From positions 1-22,615 of the forward strand of contig WFTU01000274.1 in the NCBI GenBank assembly GCA_015485375.1: 22,615 bases of DNA. The letters are read 5' to 3'. Of this stretch, positions 15,774-22,615 are shown piece after piece; the first letter of the stretch is position 1; every line of letters begins with the position of its first letter. The notes beneath the pieces were generated by a model, which made no database searches, had not been told where the DNA came from, and worked only from the letters and a program-made list of their open reading frames with translations. This stretch comes from Paracoccaceae bacterium. Lineage in GTDB: Bacteria > Pseudomonadota > Alphaproteobacteria > Rhodobacterales > Rhodobacteraceae. The translations under genes and the position numbers were made by a program.

Positions 15774-16870
15774 CCGTCCTCGAAATGCAAAATCAGCGAC
15801 AGGGCCATTAGCAGGATTGCGGTTGGCGGGGCCCAGGCCGCCATGAGTACCGGAACTTCCTGCGCCTCTCCGAGAGATTCGGCAACATTTTTTAGCGCAA
15901 ACAGGATGAAACCGGATAAAACCGCCAATAGCGCCATGACGCCTGTCTGGCCGAAACGCGAGGGGCGCATGGCAAACACGGCTCCCAGCATAACCATCGC
16001 CGCCAGCATCAGGGGGATTGATATCTGGCTCTGGAAGAAAAGTTCATGTCGCACGGTCGAAAAACCCGATTGTTTGAGTTGTTCGATGAATGCCGGGATA
16101 CGCCAAACCGACATTTTTTCCGGTGCGACGAAGCTTTCGATGATTTTTTCGCTCGTGAGCTCGGTCGGCACGCGCAGGTCGTCGAACTTTCCGATATCGC
16201 TGCTTTCGGTCAGGTTTTTGTCCAGAAACCGCCACTGGGTGGCGCGGGAAAGTTTCCACTCCCCCGGCAGCAATTGCGCGCGGTCGGCCTGAATCCGGCG
16301 GGTCAGAACGCCCGAAGGCGTGAATTCGTGGAAGCGTACATTATACAAAATCGTGCCGTCGCTGTTCGAGGCGTTGGCCTGAATAACAAACTGGCTGACT
16401 TCGTCGGCTTGGCGTAACCAGAGCCCGTCCGAGGAAATAGACAGCTGGCTGTTGGCCTTGCGGGAATAACTGGCCCGGATTTCGTCGGTCTTGCGGATTG
16501 TCGCCGCGACAATCGGATTGAATATGGCAACCGAAAACGCGCCGAGAATAGCCGCTGTGATGACCGGTGCCATCAGGATTTTCAACGCGGATACACCGGA
16601 CGCGCGGACGATAACCAACTCGCTGGTTCTGCTGAGGGTAATAAAGGTGAAAAGGCTGGTGAGCAGGATGACCAGCGGAAAGGTGACCATCAGGGCTTGC
16701 GGAATCGTGGTTACCAACAGGGTCAGCGTTGTGTTCAGGTCCAGACCTTTCCCCTGGATAATACGCAACTGCTCGGTTGAATTCAGCAGAAGGATCAGGG
16801 TGAAGATGCCAATCTGGACCTTGATCAAATTGGCAAGAAACCTGCGCACAATGTAGAGCGTAAGGGTCAT
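15770..16870 (-). CDS. lptG: LPS export ABC transporter permease LptG
   Basis: This 366-aa inner-membrane protein of the LptF/LptG family has hydrophobic segments near the N-terminus (about 8-35, 55-80, 98-120), a periplasmic jellyroll-like middle (about 130-265), and three C-terminal helices (about 272-360). With LptF and the LptB ATPase it extracts LPS from the inner membrane. It is called LptG rather than LptF because it is the second of the pair and lies directly before lptD, as usual in alphaproteobacteria. It overlaps lptF by 4 nt and lptD by 4 nt. The lptB, lptC and lptA genes are not in this window. Confidence 0.9.
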   Translation of the reverse strand: MTLTLYIVRRFLANLIKVQIGIFTLILLLNSTEQLRIIQGKGLDLNTTLTLLVTTIPQALMVTFPLVILLTSLFTFITLSRTSELVIVRASGVSALKILMAPVITAAILGAFSVAIFNPIVAATIRKTDEIRASYSRKANSQLSISSDGLWLRQADEVSQFVIQANASNSDGTILYNVRFHEFTPSGVLTRRIQADRAQLLPGEWKLSRATQWRFLDKNLTESSDIGKFDDLRVPTELTSEKIIESFVAPEKMSVWRIPAFIEQLKQSGFSTVRHELFFQSQISIPLMLAAMVMLGAVFAMRPSRFGQTGVMALLAVLSGFILFALKNVAESLGEAQEVPVLMAAWAPPTAILLMALSLILHFEDG

Positions 16871-17991
16871 GCGGGCAGACCTGCGAGTTTCTCTGTCCGT
16901 CCGCGGGTAGTGGCGAGAACCAGAAGCGAAACGGCATATACCAGGGACCCGACGGCCGGAACATATGCGATCCAGAACATTGCCGGCGCGCCGGTAATGA
17001 CCGATTTAACCATCAGGGACGCCGTAACGACAAAAAGCCCGAGAAAAGACGTGCCGGCGATCCTGACGGCGAAGCCCGAGCGCCGGTACTTGGCTGTCAG
17101 CAACAAGGCCGCGGCCAGAAGGGGCAGGGCGAGCCCGAGAAGGGGTTGGGCCAGTTTATTGTGGAGTTCCGCGACCAGCACGCCGACAGGATGCTTCACC
17201 CCCGAAGCAATCAGCGCCTGCGGATCAAGGAGCTCGCTTACACGGAATTCGATAGGTGCGCGATAGCGGTTGGAGGACCTTCTGAGCAGGTTGGTAAGAT
17301 CAAACACAAAACTGTCAAACTCGACGAGGTTCAGGGTGTTTTCCACCGGATCATAGCGCTGCATGACCCCTTTCGACATCACCAGCCGAAGTTCGTTATC
17401 GTCTTTCAGCAGCAGGGCTTCCTGTGCTGAATAGGTTACCGGCGTGTCTGCGTCCCGCTGGTCATTCAGGAACAAGCCGCGGATTTCGCCCGCTTTGCTG
17501 GAATCGCGGATAAAGATGGTGATGCCTTTTTCCGGATGGATAAACCGCTTTTCGCGCAAGAGCGACGTTGCCGCGTCTTTCCGGATGGCATCGATCTTGT
17601 CTGCAAGGCGTGTGTTGGCGGTCGGGGTCAGGCCGATAACGATGATATACATCACTGTCGTCACAAACACCCCGTAGAAAAACACCGGCCGCGCGATGCG
17701 CATCGGTGACAGCCCCGCAGACATGATCACCACCATTTCGGATTCCCCGAACAGCTTGTTGACGGCATAAAGGCTGGCAATAAAGGCGGAGACGGGCAGG
17801 ACCAGCGACAAAACGTTCGGCAGAATCAGGGCCGAGAACTCCAGAAAGATGAAGCCGGAGCGGCCGTTATCAATGATCAGCTCCACCAGCGGCAGGGTTT
17901 GGCCCAGCCACAGGATACCGGCGAGCGCCAGGGTGAAAAACCCGAACGGCGCAAGCAGTTGCAGGAAAATGTATCTGTCGAGCCGGGTCAC
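16867..17991 (-). CDS. lptF: LPS export ABC transporter permease LptF
   Basis: This 374-aa LptF/LptG-family permease has N-terminal helices (about 8-30, 50-75, 100-122), a periplasmic domain (about 130-265) and C-terminal helices (about 275-362). The start is the typical TRLDRYIFLQLLAPFGFF. The start codon is GTG (17989-17991), with AAAGGA about 10 bases upstream. It is the first gene of the six-gene lptF-lptG-lptD-surA-pdxA-rsmA run and is divergent from pepA; a candidate promoter lies 60 to 85 bp upstream. It pairs with LptG to form the LPS-extracting transporter. Confidence 0.9.
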   Translation of the reverse strand: MTRLDRYIFLQLLAPFGFFTLALAGILWLGQTLPLVELIIDNGRSGFIFLEFSALILPNVLSLVLPVSAFIASLYAVNKLFGESEMVVIMSAGLSPMRIARPVFFYGVFVTTVMYIIVIGLTPTANTRLADKIDAIRKDAATSLLREKRFIHPEKGITIFIRDSSKAGEIRGLFLNDQRDADTPVTYSAQEALLLKDDNELRLVMSKGVMQRYDPVENTLNLVEFDSFVFDLTNLLRRSSNRYRAPIEFRVSELLDPQALIASGVKHPVGVLVAELHNKLAQPLLGLALPLLAAALLLTAKYRRSGFAVRIAGTSFLGLFVVTASLMVKSVITGAPAMFWIAYVPAVGSLVYAVSLLVLATTRGRTEKLAGLPA

Positions 17992-18048
17992 GAGTCGGGA
18001 ATCCTTTCACTGCGGAGTTTATCGCAAGGATGGTCGCCGCGTCACCCC

Positions 18049-18076
18049 GTGATAGGGGGGAATGGCAACTGGTCAA
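18049..18076 (-). promoter_or_regulatory. Candidate promoter of the lptF operon
   Basis: Read on the minus strand, TTGACC (18076-18071), a 16-bp spacer and TATCAC (18054-18049) make a sigma-70-like promoter about 60 bp ahead of the lptF GTG. It would drive the whole lptF-to-rsmA group. I saw no equally good promoter for pepA in the same divergent region. Confidence 0.4.
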
Positions 18077-18139
18077 GCGGTTGTTATGGGGTTACCAAGG
18101 ATAAAAGCGGGATTCTGCCGGTTTATCGAGGAGAAACAG

Positions 18140-19606
18140 ATGACAAATCCGATCAACATTACTTTTGACGAAATTGCGCTCGACGATATTGCGGGGGTTA
18201 CCGGAAAACTGGCGATTCTTGTCAGCCCCGATGGCAAGATCGACAGCATGGCGCGGCGCGTGAACCGCTTGTCGAAAGGCGCAGTGGCGCGGCTGGTAGA
18301 CAGTGAACAGTTTGCAGGTCTCGATATCGGCGAGGGCGTGACCTTTGCGTTTCCCGCGGGGATGGCGGCCGAGGCGGTTCTGGCGGTGAAACTCCCCAAA
18401 CGCCCGACGGTTGCCGAGGCGCGCAAGGCGGGTGCTGCCATGGCGAAGTTCAAGGGGAACGAGGCACTGACGGCGCTTCTGGCTTCCTGTCCGAAAGCGG
18501 CGGATATTTCCTATGGTCTGGCGTTGCGGGCTTACACATTTGACGAACACAAGACGGCGGATCGCAAGGAGCAGCTCGGTGCGACGGTCATCGTCACCGA
18601 TCCCGAAGCGGTTGCGGCGGAGGCGGCGCCGATGGCGGCGCTGACCGAAGCGGTGTTCTTTACCCGTGATCTGGTGAACGAGCCGTCGAACGTGCTGACA
18701 ACCGAGGATTTTGCCGCGCGTCTGGCCGCGATGCACGAACTGGGTCTCGACGTGGAAATTCTCGAAGAGGCGGAACTGGAAAAGCTAGGTATGCGGACCT
18801 TGCTTGCTGTGGGGCAGGGCTCCACGAGCCCCTCGAAGGTCGTGGTCATGCGCTGGAACGGCGGCGGTGACGAAGCCCCCTTTGCGCTGGTTGGCAAGGG
18901 TGTTGTCTTCGATACCGGCGGGATTTCGATCAAGCCTTCTGCGGGCATGGAAGACATGACCATGGATATGGGCGGCGCCGGTGTGGTTTCCGGCGTCATG
19001 CGCGCGCTGGCGTTGCGCAAGGCCAAGGCCAATGTGGTCGGGGTTGTCGGTCTGGTGGAAAACATGCCCGACGGCAATGCCATGCGCCCCGGCGACGTGA
19101 TCCGCTCGATGAAGGGCGACACGATCGAGGTGAACAATACCGATGCCGAGGGGCGGCTCGTTCTGGCCGATATCCTCTGGTATACGCAGGAGCGCTTCAA
19201 ACCGGTCGGCATGATCAATCTGGCAACGCTCACCGGCGCGATTATCATCGGGCTGGGGCACGAGAATGCCGGTGTGTTCTCCAACAATGACAAGCTGTGC
19301 AACGACTTCCTGAAAGCTGCGAAGGCCGAGGGCGAGGGCGCGTGGCGCATGCCGCTATCGCCGGCCTACGACAAGATGTTGAAGTCGCGTGTTGCGGATA
19401 TGAAAAACTCCTGCGGCCGTCCGGCAGGATCCTCGACCGCGGGGCAGTTCCTGCAACGTTTCGTCAAGGAGGATATGCCGTGGATACACCTAGATATCGC
19501 CGGTGTGGCGCTGCTGAAAGAGGATAGCGCGCTGGCACCGAAAGGGGCGACCGGCTGGGGTGTGCGGGCGCTGGACCGCCTGATCCGCGACACTGTCGAG
19601 GGCTGA
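18140..19606 (+). CDS. pepA: M17 leucyl aminopeptidase
   Basis: This 488-aa cytosolic metallo-exopeptidase removes N-terminal residues from peptides. The dimetal site is complete: K253 and D258 (GKGVVFDTGGISIKP), D276 (MDMGGAG), and D335 with E337 in the family signature NNTDAEGRLVLADIL; K265 and R339 are the catalytic Lys and Arg. These positions are offset by a constant 17 from E. coli PepA, so the catalytic domain is collinear. I chose ATG 18140 (GAGGAG upstream) over the open frame to 18062. In E. coli PepA also binds DNA; whether this one does is unknown. holC follows after 2 bp and lptF is divergent, an arrangement also common in E. coli relatives (lptF next to pepA-holC). Confidence 0.95.
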   Translation: MTNPINITFDEIALDDIAGVTGKLAILVSPDGKIDSMARRVNRLSKGAVARLVDSEQFAGLDIGEGVTFAFPAGMAAEAVLAVKLPKRPTVAEARKAGAAMAKFKGNEALTALLASCPKAADISYGLALRAYTFDEHKTADRKEQLGATVIVTDPEAVAAEAAPMAALTEAVFFTRDLVNEPSNVLTTEDFAARLAAMHELGLDVEILEEAELEKLGMRTLLAVGQGSTSPSKVVVMRWNGGGDEAPFALVGKGVVFDTGGISIKPSAGMEDMTMDMGGAGVVSGVMRALALRKAKANVVGVVGLVENMPDGNAMRPGDVIRSMKGDTIEVNNTDAEGRLVLADILWYTQERFKPVGMINLATLTGAIIIGLGHENAGVFSNNDKLCNDFLKAAKAEGEGAWRMPLSPAYDKMLKSRVADMKNSCGRPAGSSTAGQFLQRFVKEDMPWIHLDIAGVALLKEDSALAPKGATGWGVRALDRLIRDTVEG

Positions 19607-19608
19607 TC

Positions 19609-20061
19609 GTGGCCGAAGTCCTGTTTTACCATCTGACCCGCACGCCGCTGGAGCGTACTTTGCCGGAGTTGCTGGAAAAGTCGCTGCAGCGTGGCTGGCG
19701 GGTGGTGGTGAAAGGGAGCGATGCCGCGCGGCTGGCGTTTCTGGACGGGGAGCTATGGAGCTATCGCGACGATTCCTTTTTGCCGCACGGAACGGAAAAC
19801 GGGGAAATGCAGCCGGTTTTCCTGACCTGCGGCGACGAGGTGCCCAACAGCGCCGATATTGCGTTTCTGGTCGATGGTGCGGCCATGCCGCCAGAAAAGA
19901 TGGCGGACTTCGCGCGGGTTTGTCTGCTGTTTGACGGAAACGACCCCGCGGCGGTCGAAACGGCGCGGGGCGAGTGGAAAGCTGTGACAGAAAGCGGCCT
20001 GCCGGCAAAATACTGGGCGCAGGATGGCGGGCGCTGGGTGCAGAAGGCCGCGAGCGGCTAG
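19609..20061 (+). CDS. holC: DNA polymerase III chi subunit
   Basis: The 150-aa product matches HolC. The N-terminal EVLFYHLTRTPLERTLPELL and LEKSLQRGWRVVV, the central W-SYRDDSFLPHG, and the C-terminal WAQDGGRWVQKA are typical of the family. Chi, with psi, links the clamp loader to single-stranded DNA-binding protein. The start is GTG (19609), 2 bp after the pepA stop; translation probably depends on coupling because any ribosome binding site lies inside pepA. Its stop TAG (20059-20061) interlocks with the stop of the convergent stress-protein gene in the shared tetramer CTAG. Confidence 0.88.
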   Translation: MAEVLFYHLTRTPLERTLPELLEKSLQRGWRVVVKGSDAARLAFLDGELWSYRDDSFLPHGTENGEMQPVFLTCGDEVPNSADIAFLVDGAAMPPEKMADFARVCLLFDGNDPAAVETARGEWKAVTESGLPAKYWAQDGGRWVQKAASG

Positions 20062-20882
20062 TGCGACAACAGCACCGGCACTTTTGATTTTTTCAGCACG
20101 GTGTTTGTTACGCCGCCAAACAGATCCTCGGCCAGTTTGGAATGTTCATAGGCGCCCATGACCAGAATGCCGGAACCGGTTTCATCGACCGCATCCAGAA
20201 TGGCGGCGGCAATCCCGCCCTTTCCGCGCGGTTTCTGCATGGCTTTTACCGGAATGTCGTGGCGCAGAAGGTGGTCGGTGATAGGTTTCAGAACTTCCTC
20301 GAAATCGTCATCATGTCCGACGGTCAGCACCGTTACGGCCGATTTGGATTCCAGAATTTTCATGGCATCCGACATGGCGCGTGCCGCAGCGCGGCGGTTG
20401 TCCCATGCGAGCAGGGCGCGATCCGAGAGAACCTCGGTCTCGTAATCCTCCGGCACCACCAGAACGGGACGGCCGGAGTTGCGGGTGATGACGTCGGGGT
20501 GAATCTCCATGTGCTGATACTGGCTGTCGCTGTCGTTGGCGCCCATGACAACGATGTCATAGGTGCGGGCGACCTCCATCAGTTTCTCGTCGGCTTCCCC
20601 GAACACATCGAGGTAGTGCACCTTTTCGCTTTCGAGGTCGGTGGTTGCGGTTTCGAAAGCCTTGCGCACTCTGGCGCGATGCTCGCGGTCGGCTTCTTCC
20701 AGTTGCTCCATGGCGCTTTGCGGTAGGTGGCTGCCGTAGGAATACAGGACTGTCGGCAATCCGTGTGTCAGGATTCCGGTCAGGTGGGCATCATATTTCT
20801 GCGCCATCAGACGCCCTACATCCAGTGCGCGCTCGGCCCCTTTGGTTCCGTTGTAGGCCACCAGAATATTCTTGATCGACAT
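20058..20882 (-). CDS. Tandem universal stress protein (UspA family)
   Basis: The 274-aa product has two UspA folds, about 1-142 and 150-274. The first begins KNILVAYNGTKGAERALD and has VVMGANDSDS followed by RNSGRPVLVVPEDY; the second has GILVMGAYEHSKLAEDLFGGVTNTVL and KVPVLLS, the common form of the ATP-binding-like loop. Family members are cytosolic proteins induced by starvation, low oxygen or redox stress. The ribosome binding site is AAGGGG, six bases from the ATG. A near-perfect FNR-type box lies 58-71 bp upstream, suggesting induction at low oxygen. Its stop codon overlaps that of convergent holC. Confidence 0.9.
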   Translation of the reverse strand: MSIKNILVAYNGTKGAERALDVGRLMAQKYDAHLTGILTHGLPTVLYSYGSHLPQSAMEQLEEADREHRARVRKAFETATTDLESEKVHYLDVFGEADEKLMEVARTYDIVVMGANDSDSQYQHMEIHPDVITRNSGRPVLVVPEDYETEVLSDRALLAWDNRRAAARAMSDAMKILESKSAVTVLTVGHDDDFEEVLKPITDHLLRHDIPVKAMQKPRGKGGIAAAILDAVDETGSGILVMGAYEHSKLAEDLFGGVTNTVLKKSKVPVLLSH

Positions 20883-20939
20883 GATATTCCCCTTGTTGCT
20901 GCATTGTCTGCAACCTAGGGGAAAATTCGGAAATCGGCC

Positions 20940-20953
20940 TTGATTCAGATCAT
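20940..20953 (-). promoter_or_regulatory. FNR/FnrL-type box of the stress-protein gene
   Basis: The minus strand reads ATGAT-CTGA-ATCAA, nine of ten matches to the FNR consensus TTGAT-N4-ATCAA. Its centre is about 30 bp from a -10-like TAGGTT (20917-20912), which would place the start near 20905 and the box at about -41.5, the class II activator position. FnrL and Dnr/Nnr regulators share this site, so which one acts is open. Confidence 0.6.
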
Positions 20954-20957
20954 GGGT

Positions 20958-21536
20958 TCAGCGCTGCAACCGCAACTCGTCCCCGACGATTTCAAAGCGC
21001 TGGAAGCGGCGCAGATAGGACATCCCGAGGAGCGAAATATCCATGCCGCTTTCGTTGACCGAAGCGCGCACGTCCTTGTCCATAAACCCTGCAAATTCGA
21101 GCGTGTTGAGGGTAACGCCAGCGGTGCGTACCTCGCCATTCGCGGTTTGGGCGCGGCCGATATAGCGCAGTGTGGCAGGGTCGAGCCCCGCCTTTTCCGC
21201 ATCTTGCGGGGCCAGAACAATGTCGCTGGCACCGGTATCGACGACGAAGGTGGTTTTCTGTCCGTTCACCTTCAGATCGGCATAGAAATGCCCGTCGATG
21301 GCACGCGGAATGGCGATGGTGTCGCCGGAGATCACCACGCCCTCGCGCGGGAAAAGCTGTTGGCGGATGGTGTCGCGAAAACCGTAGGCTATCAGTGCGG
21401 CCATGAAAATGAGCAACCAGATCAGCGCGGCCTGCAACATGGAGCCAAGCCGCCCGCGATAGGCAACCAGAACATAGGATCCGGCGGCGATGCCGATCAG
21501 GGACAGATAGATGATGTTCGCCGCGTTTTCGTTCAT
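20958..21536 (-). CDS. Membrane-anchored retropepsin-like aspartic protease
   Basis: The 192-aa protein has two N-terminal hydrophobic helices (about 8-26 and 35-52) and a C-terminal clan AA aspartic protease domain (about 75-190). The active-site motif is V-V-D100-T-G-A103 with the following DIVLAP, and the second half has LLGMSYLRRF (169-178), matching the TIGR02281-type family. Proteases of this type act as homodimers. The catalytic domain is probably periplasmic; the substrate is unknown. I chose ATG 21536, 1 nt after the marC stop, over the open frame to 21602, which is inside marC. It is the third gene of the ABC-F-marC-protease group. Confidence 0.85.
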   Translation of the reverse strand: MNENAANIIYLSLIGIAAGSYVLVAYRGRLGSMLQAALIWLLIFMAALIAYGFRDTIRQQLFPREGVVISGDTIAIPRAIDGHFYADLKVNGQKTTFVVDTGASDIVLAPQDAEKAGLDPATLRYIGRAQTANGEVRTAGVTLNTLEFAGFMDKDVRASVNESGMDISLLGMSYLRRFQRFEIVGDELRLQR

Positions 21537-21537
21537 C

Positions 21538-22161
21538 CTACAACCCGAACAGCCCGAAATCGCGTAGCCCGTCCAGCACGAACTGCACCGAAAGCGCGGC
21601 AAGGAACATGCCCATCAGGCGGGTGACCAGATTGATACCGGTGTGGCCCAGAACCCGTTCCATCACGCCTGCGGTCATGAAAAACAGGAACACGATGGCG
21701 AGGACGGTGAGCATGACAACGTAGATCACCACCTGTGCTGCCAGATCACCACTGTGCTGCCCCATGAGCAGGATCATCGAGGTCATGGCGCCGGGACCGG
21801 CAATCAGCGGCATGGCAAGCGGGAATACGGCGGGGTCGGCGCTGTGGTCCTCGTCGGCGGTTTTCTCGCGCCGCGGGGTGCGTTTCTCGAACAGCATCTC
21901 GATGGCGGTGAGGAACAGCAATATGCCGCCGGAAATCCGGAAGGCAGGCATGCCGATGCCGATTTTCGACAACAACAGCTCGCCGAAAATACCGAAGGCG
22001 GTCAGGATGCCGATGCCGGTCAGAATGGCCCGAAGTGCAATGCCGCGCCGTTGCGACTGGGATTTTCCGGTGGTCAGGGCCACGAACAGCGGCGTGAGGC
22101 CGATCGGATCGATGATCACGAAAAGCGTCACAAAGGCGGCTGTGGCAAGCTCCAGTTCCAT
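21538..22161 (-). CDS. MarC family integral membrane protein
   Basis: This 207-aa protein has six predicted transmembrane helices. The start FVTLFVIIDPIGLTPLFVALT (about 12-32) and the internal FPLAMPLIAGPGAMTSMILLM are hallmarks of the MarC/NAAT family. Despite the name, MarC proteins are not established antibiotic transporters and their substrate is unclear. A charged loop (about 88-106, EKRTPRREKTADEDHSADPAVF) separates the two three-helix repeats. It is 1 nt from the ABC-F stop and 1 nt from the protease start, so the three genes are probably translated from one mRNA. Confidence 0.9.
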   Translation of the reverse strand: MELELATAAFVTLFVIIDPIGLTPLFVALTTGKSQSQRRGIALRAILTGIGILTAFGIFGELLLSKIGIGMPAFRISGGILLFLTAIEMLFEKRTPRREKTADEDHSADPAVFPLAMPLIAGPGAMTSMILLMGQHSGDLAAQVVIYVVMLTVLAIVFLFFMTAGVMERVLGHTGINLVTRLMGMFLAALSVQFVLDGLRDFGLFGL

Positions 22162-22162
22162 A

Positions 22163-22615
22163 TCAGCCAGCTTGCTCCAGTTTTTCCAGCGCGGTCAACC
22201 AGAGAGTTTCGGCGCGCTCCATCCCCTTGACGATTTCCTTGTGCTTCTTCTGCCACAGGGCGATTTCGTGCGGCTCGTTGCGGTCATAGAAATCGGGATG
22301 GGCCATCTTGGCCTCCAGCCGTGCGCGCATGTCCTCCAGCTTGGCCACGCGCTCCTCGCATTTGCGGACCTCGGCTTTCAGACCGTCGCGGGTGACTTTG
22401 GGAACGGGTTTGGCCTTCGGCTTTTTCACCGGCTTTACCGGTTTCTCGGCCTTCACCGTGCCACCGCGTTCGGACAGCAACATGCGACGATAGGCGTCCA
22501 TGTCCTCGGTATAGGGTTTGACCGCGCCATCCTTGACCAGCCACAACCGGTCGGCCACCAGTTCGACCAGCGACTGGTCATGGCTGACGAGGATCACCGC
22601 ACCGGTGTATTCGGT
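22163..22615 (-). CDS. ABC-F family ATPase, C-terminal part (cut by window edge)
   Basis: Only the last 150 residues or so are in the window; the gene continues past the right edge, so no start is given. The visible part begins with TEYTGAVILVSHDQSLVELVADRLWLV, the H-loop region (SHD) of the second nucleotide-binding domain, then DGAVKPYTEDMDAYRRMLL, a Lys/Pro-rich linker (KPVKPVKKPKAKPVPKV), and a C-terminal antiparallel coiled coil (about the last 75 residues, LKAEVRKCEERVAKLEDMRARLE onward). ABC-F proteins act on ribosomes rather than as transporters. The exact subfamily (Uup or YheS-like) cannot be decided from this fragment. Confidence 0.85.
   Translation of the reverse strand, partial: TEYTGAVILVSHDQSLVELVADRLWLVKDGAVKPYTEDMDAYRRMLLSERGGTVKAEKPVKPVKKPKAKPVPKVTRDGLKAEVRKCEERVAKLEDMRARLEAKMAHPDFYDRNEPHEIALWQKKHKEIVKGMERAETLWLTALEKLEQAG

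Overview
The window looks like chromosomal core DNA of an alphaproteobacterium, most likely of the Rhodobacterales/Rhodobacteraceae type. The base composition is GC-rich. Heme is made by the C4 route (5-aminolevulinate synthase). A DUF4167 gene lies next to prfA-prmC, and the run lptF-lptG-lptD-surA-pdxA-rsmA is typical of the group. Family assignments rest on motifs read by eye; no database was searched. I saw no tRNA, rRNA, CRISPR array, insertion sequence or phage gene. Coding density is very high and many neighbouring genes overlap by 4 nt.

Layout. (1) Positions 32-2592, minus strand: an apparent operon read from an aspartate/prephenate-type aminotransferase through an uncharacterised 126-aa protein and a two-helix membrane protein with a split zinc ribbon to a small secreted phospholipase A2-like protein. 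(2) Positions 2716-4892, plus strand: sdhE (flavinylation of succinate dehydrogenase), a MarR-family regulator whose 3' end is frameshifted, and hemA. (3) Positions 5056-10566, plus strand: a RodZ-like protein, ispG (MEP pathway), a DUF1499 membrane protein, prfA and prmC (translation termination and its methyltransferase), then the DUF4167 gene behind its own candidate promoter and a leader rich in hairpins. (4) Positions 10570-17991, minus strand: lptF-lptG-lptD-surA-pdxA-rsmA, an outer-membrane LPS export and assembly set joined to vitamin B6 synthesis and 16S rRNA dimethylation. All but one of its junctions are 4-nt overlaps. (5) Positions 18140-20061, plus strand: pepA (M17 leucyl aminopeptidase) and holC (DNA polymerase III chi). 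(6) Positions 20058 to the right edge, minus strand: a tandem universal stress protein with a near-consensus FNR box, preceded by a tightly packed group of an ABC-F protein (cut by the edge), MarC and a membrane-anchored retropepsin-like protease.

Most genes are housekeeping. The items most worth a second look are the PLA2-like secreted protein with an intact His-Asp/Asp catalytic signature, the structured leader of the DUF4167 gene, the frameshift in the MarR-family gene (a one-base change in a G run would restore a convincing C-terminus), the FNR box of the stress protein, and several perfect inverted repeats in intergenic regions. I did not find a clearly new multi-gene system.
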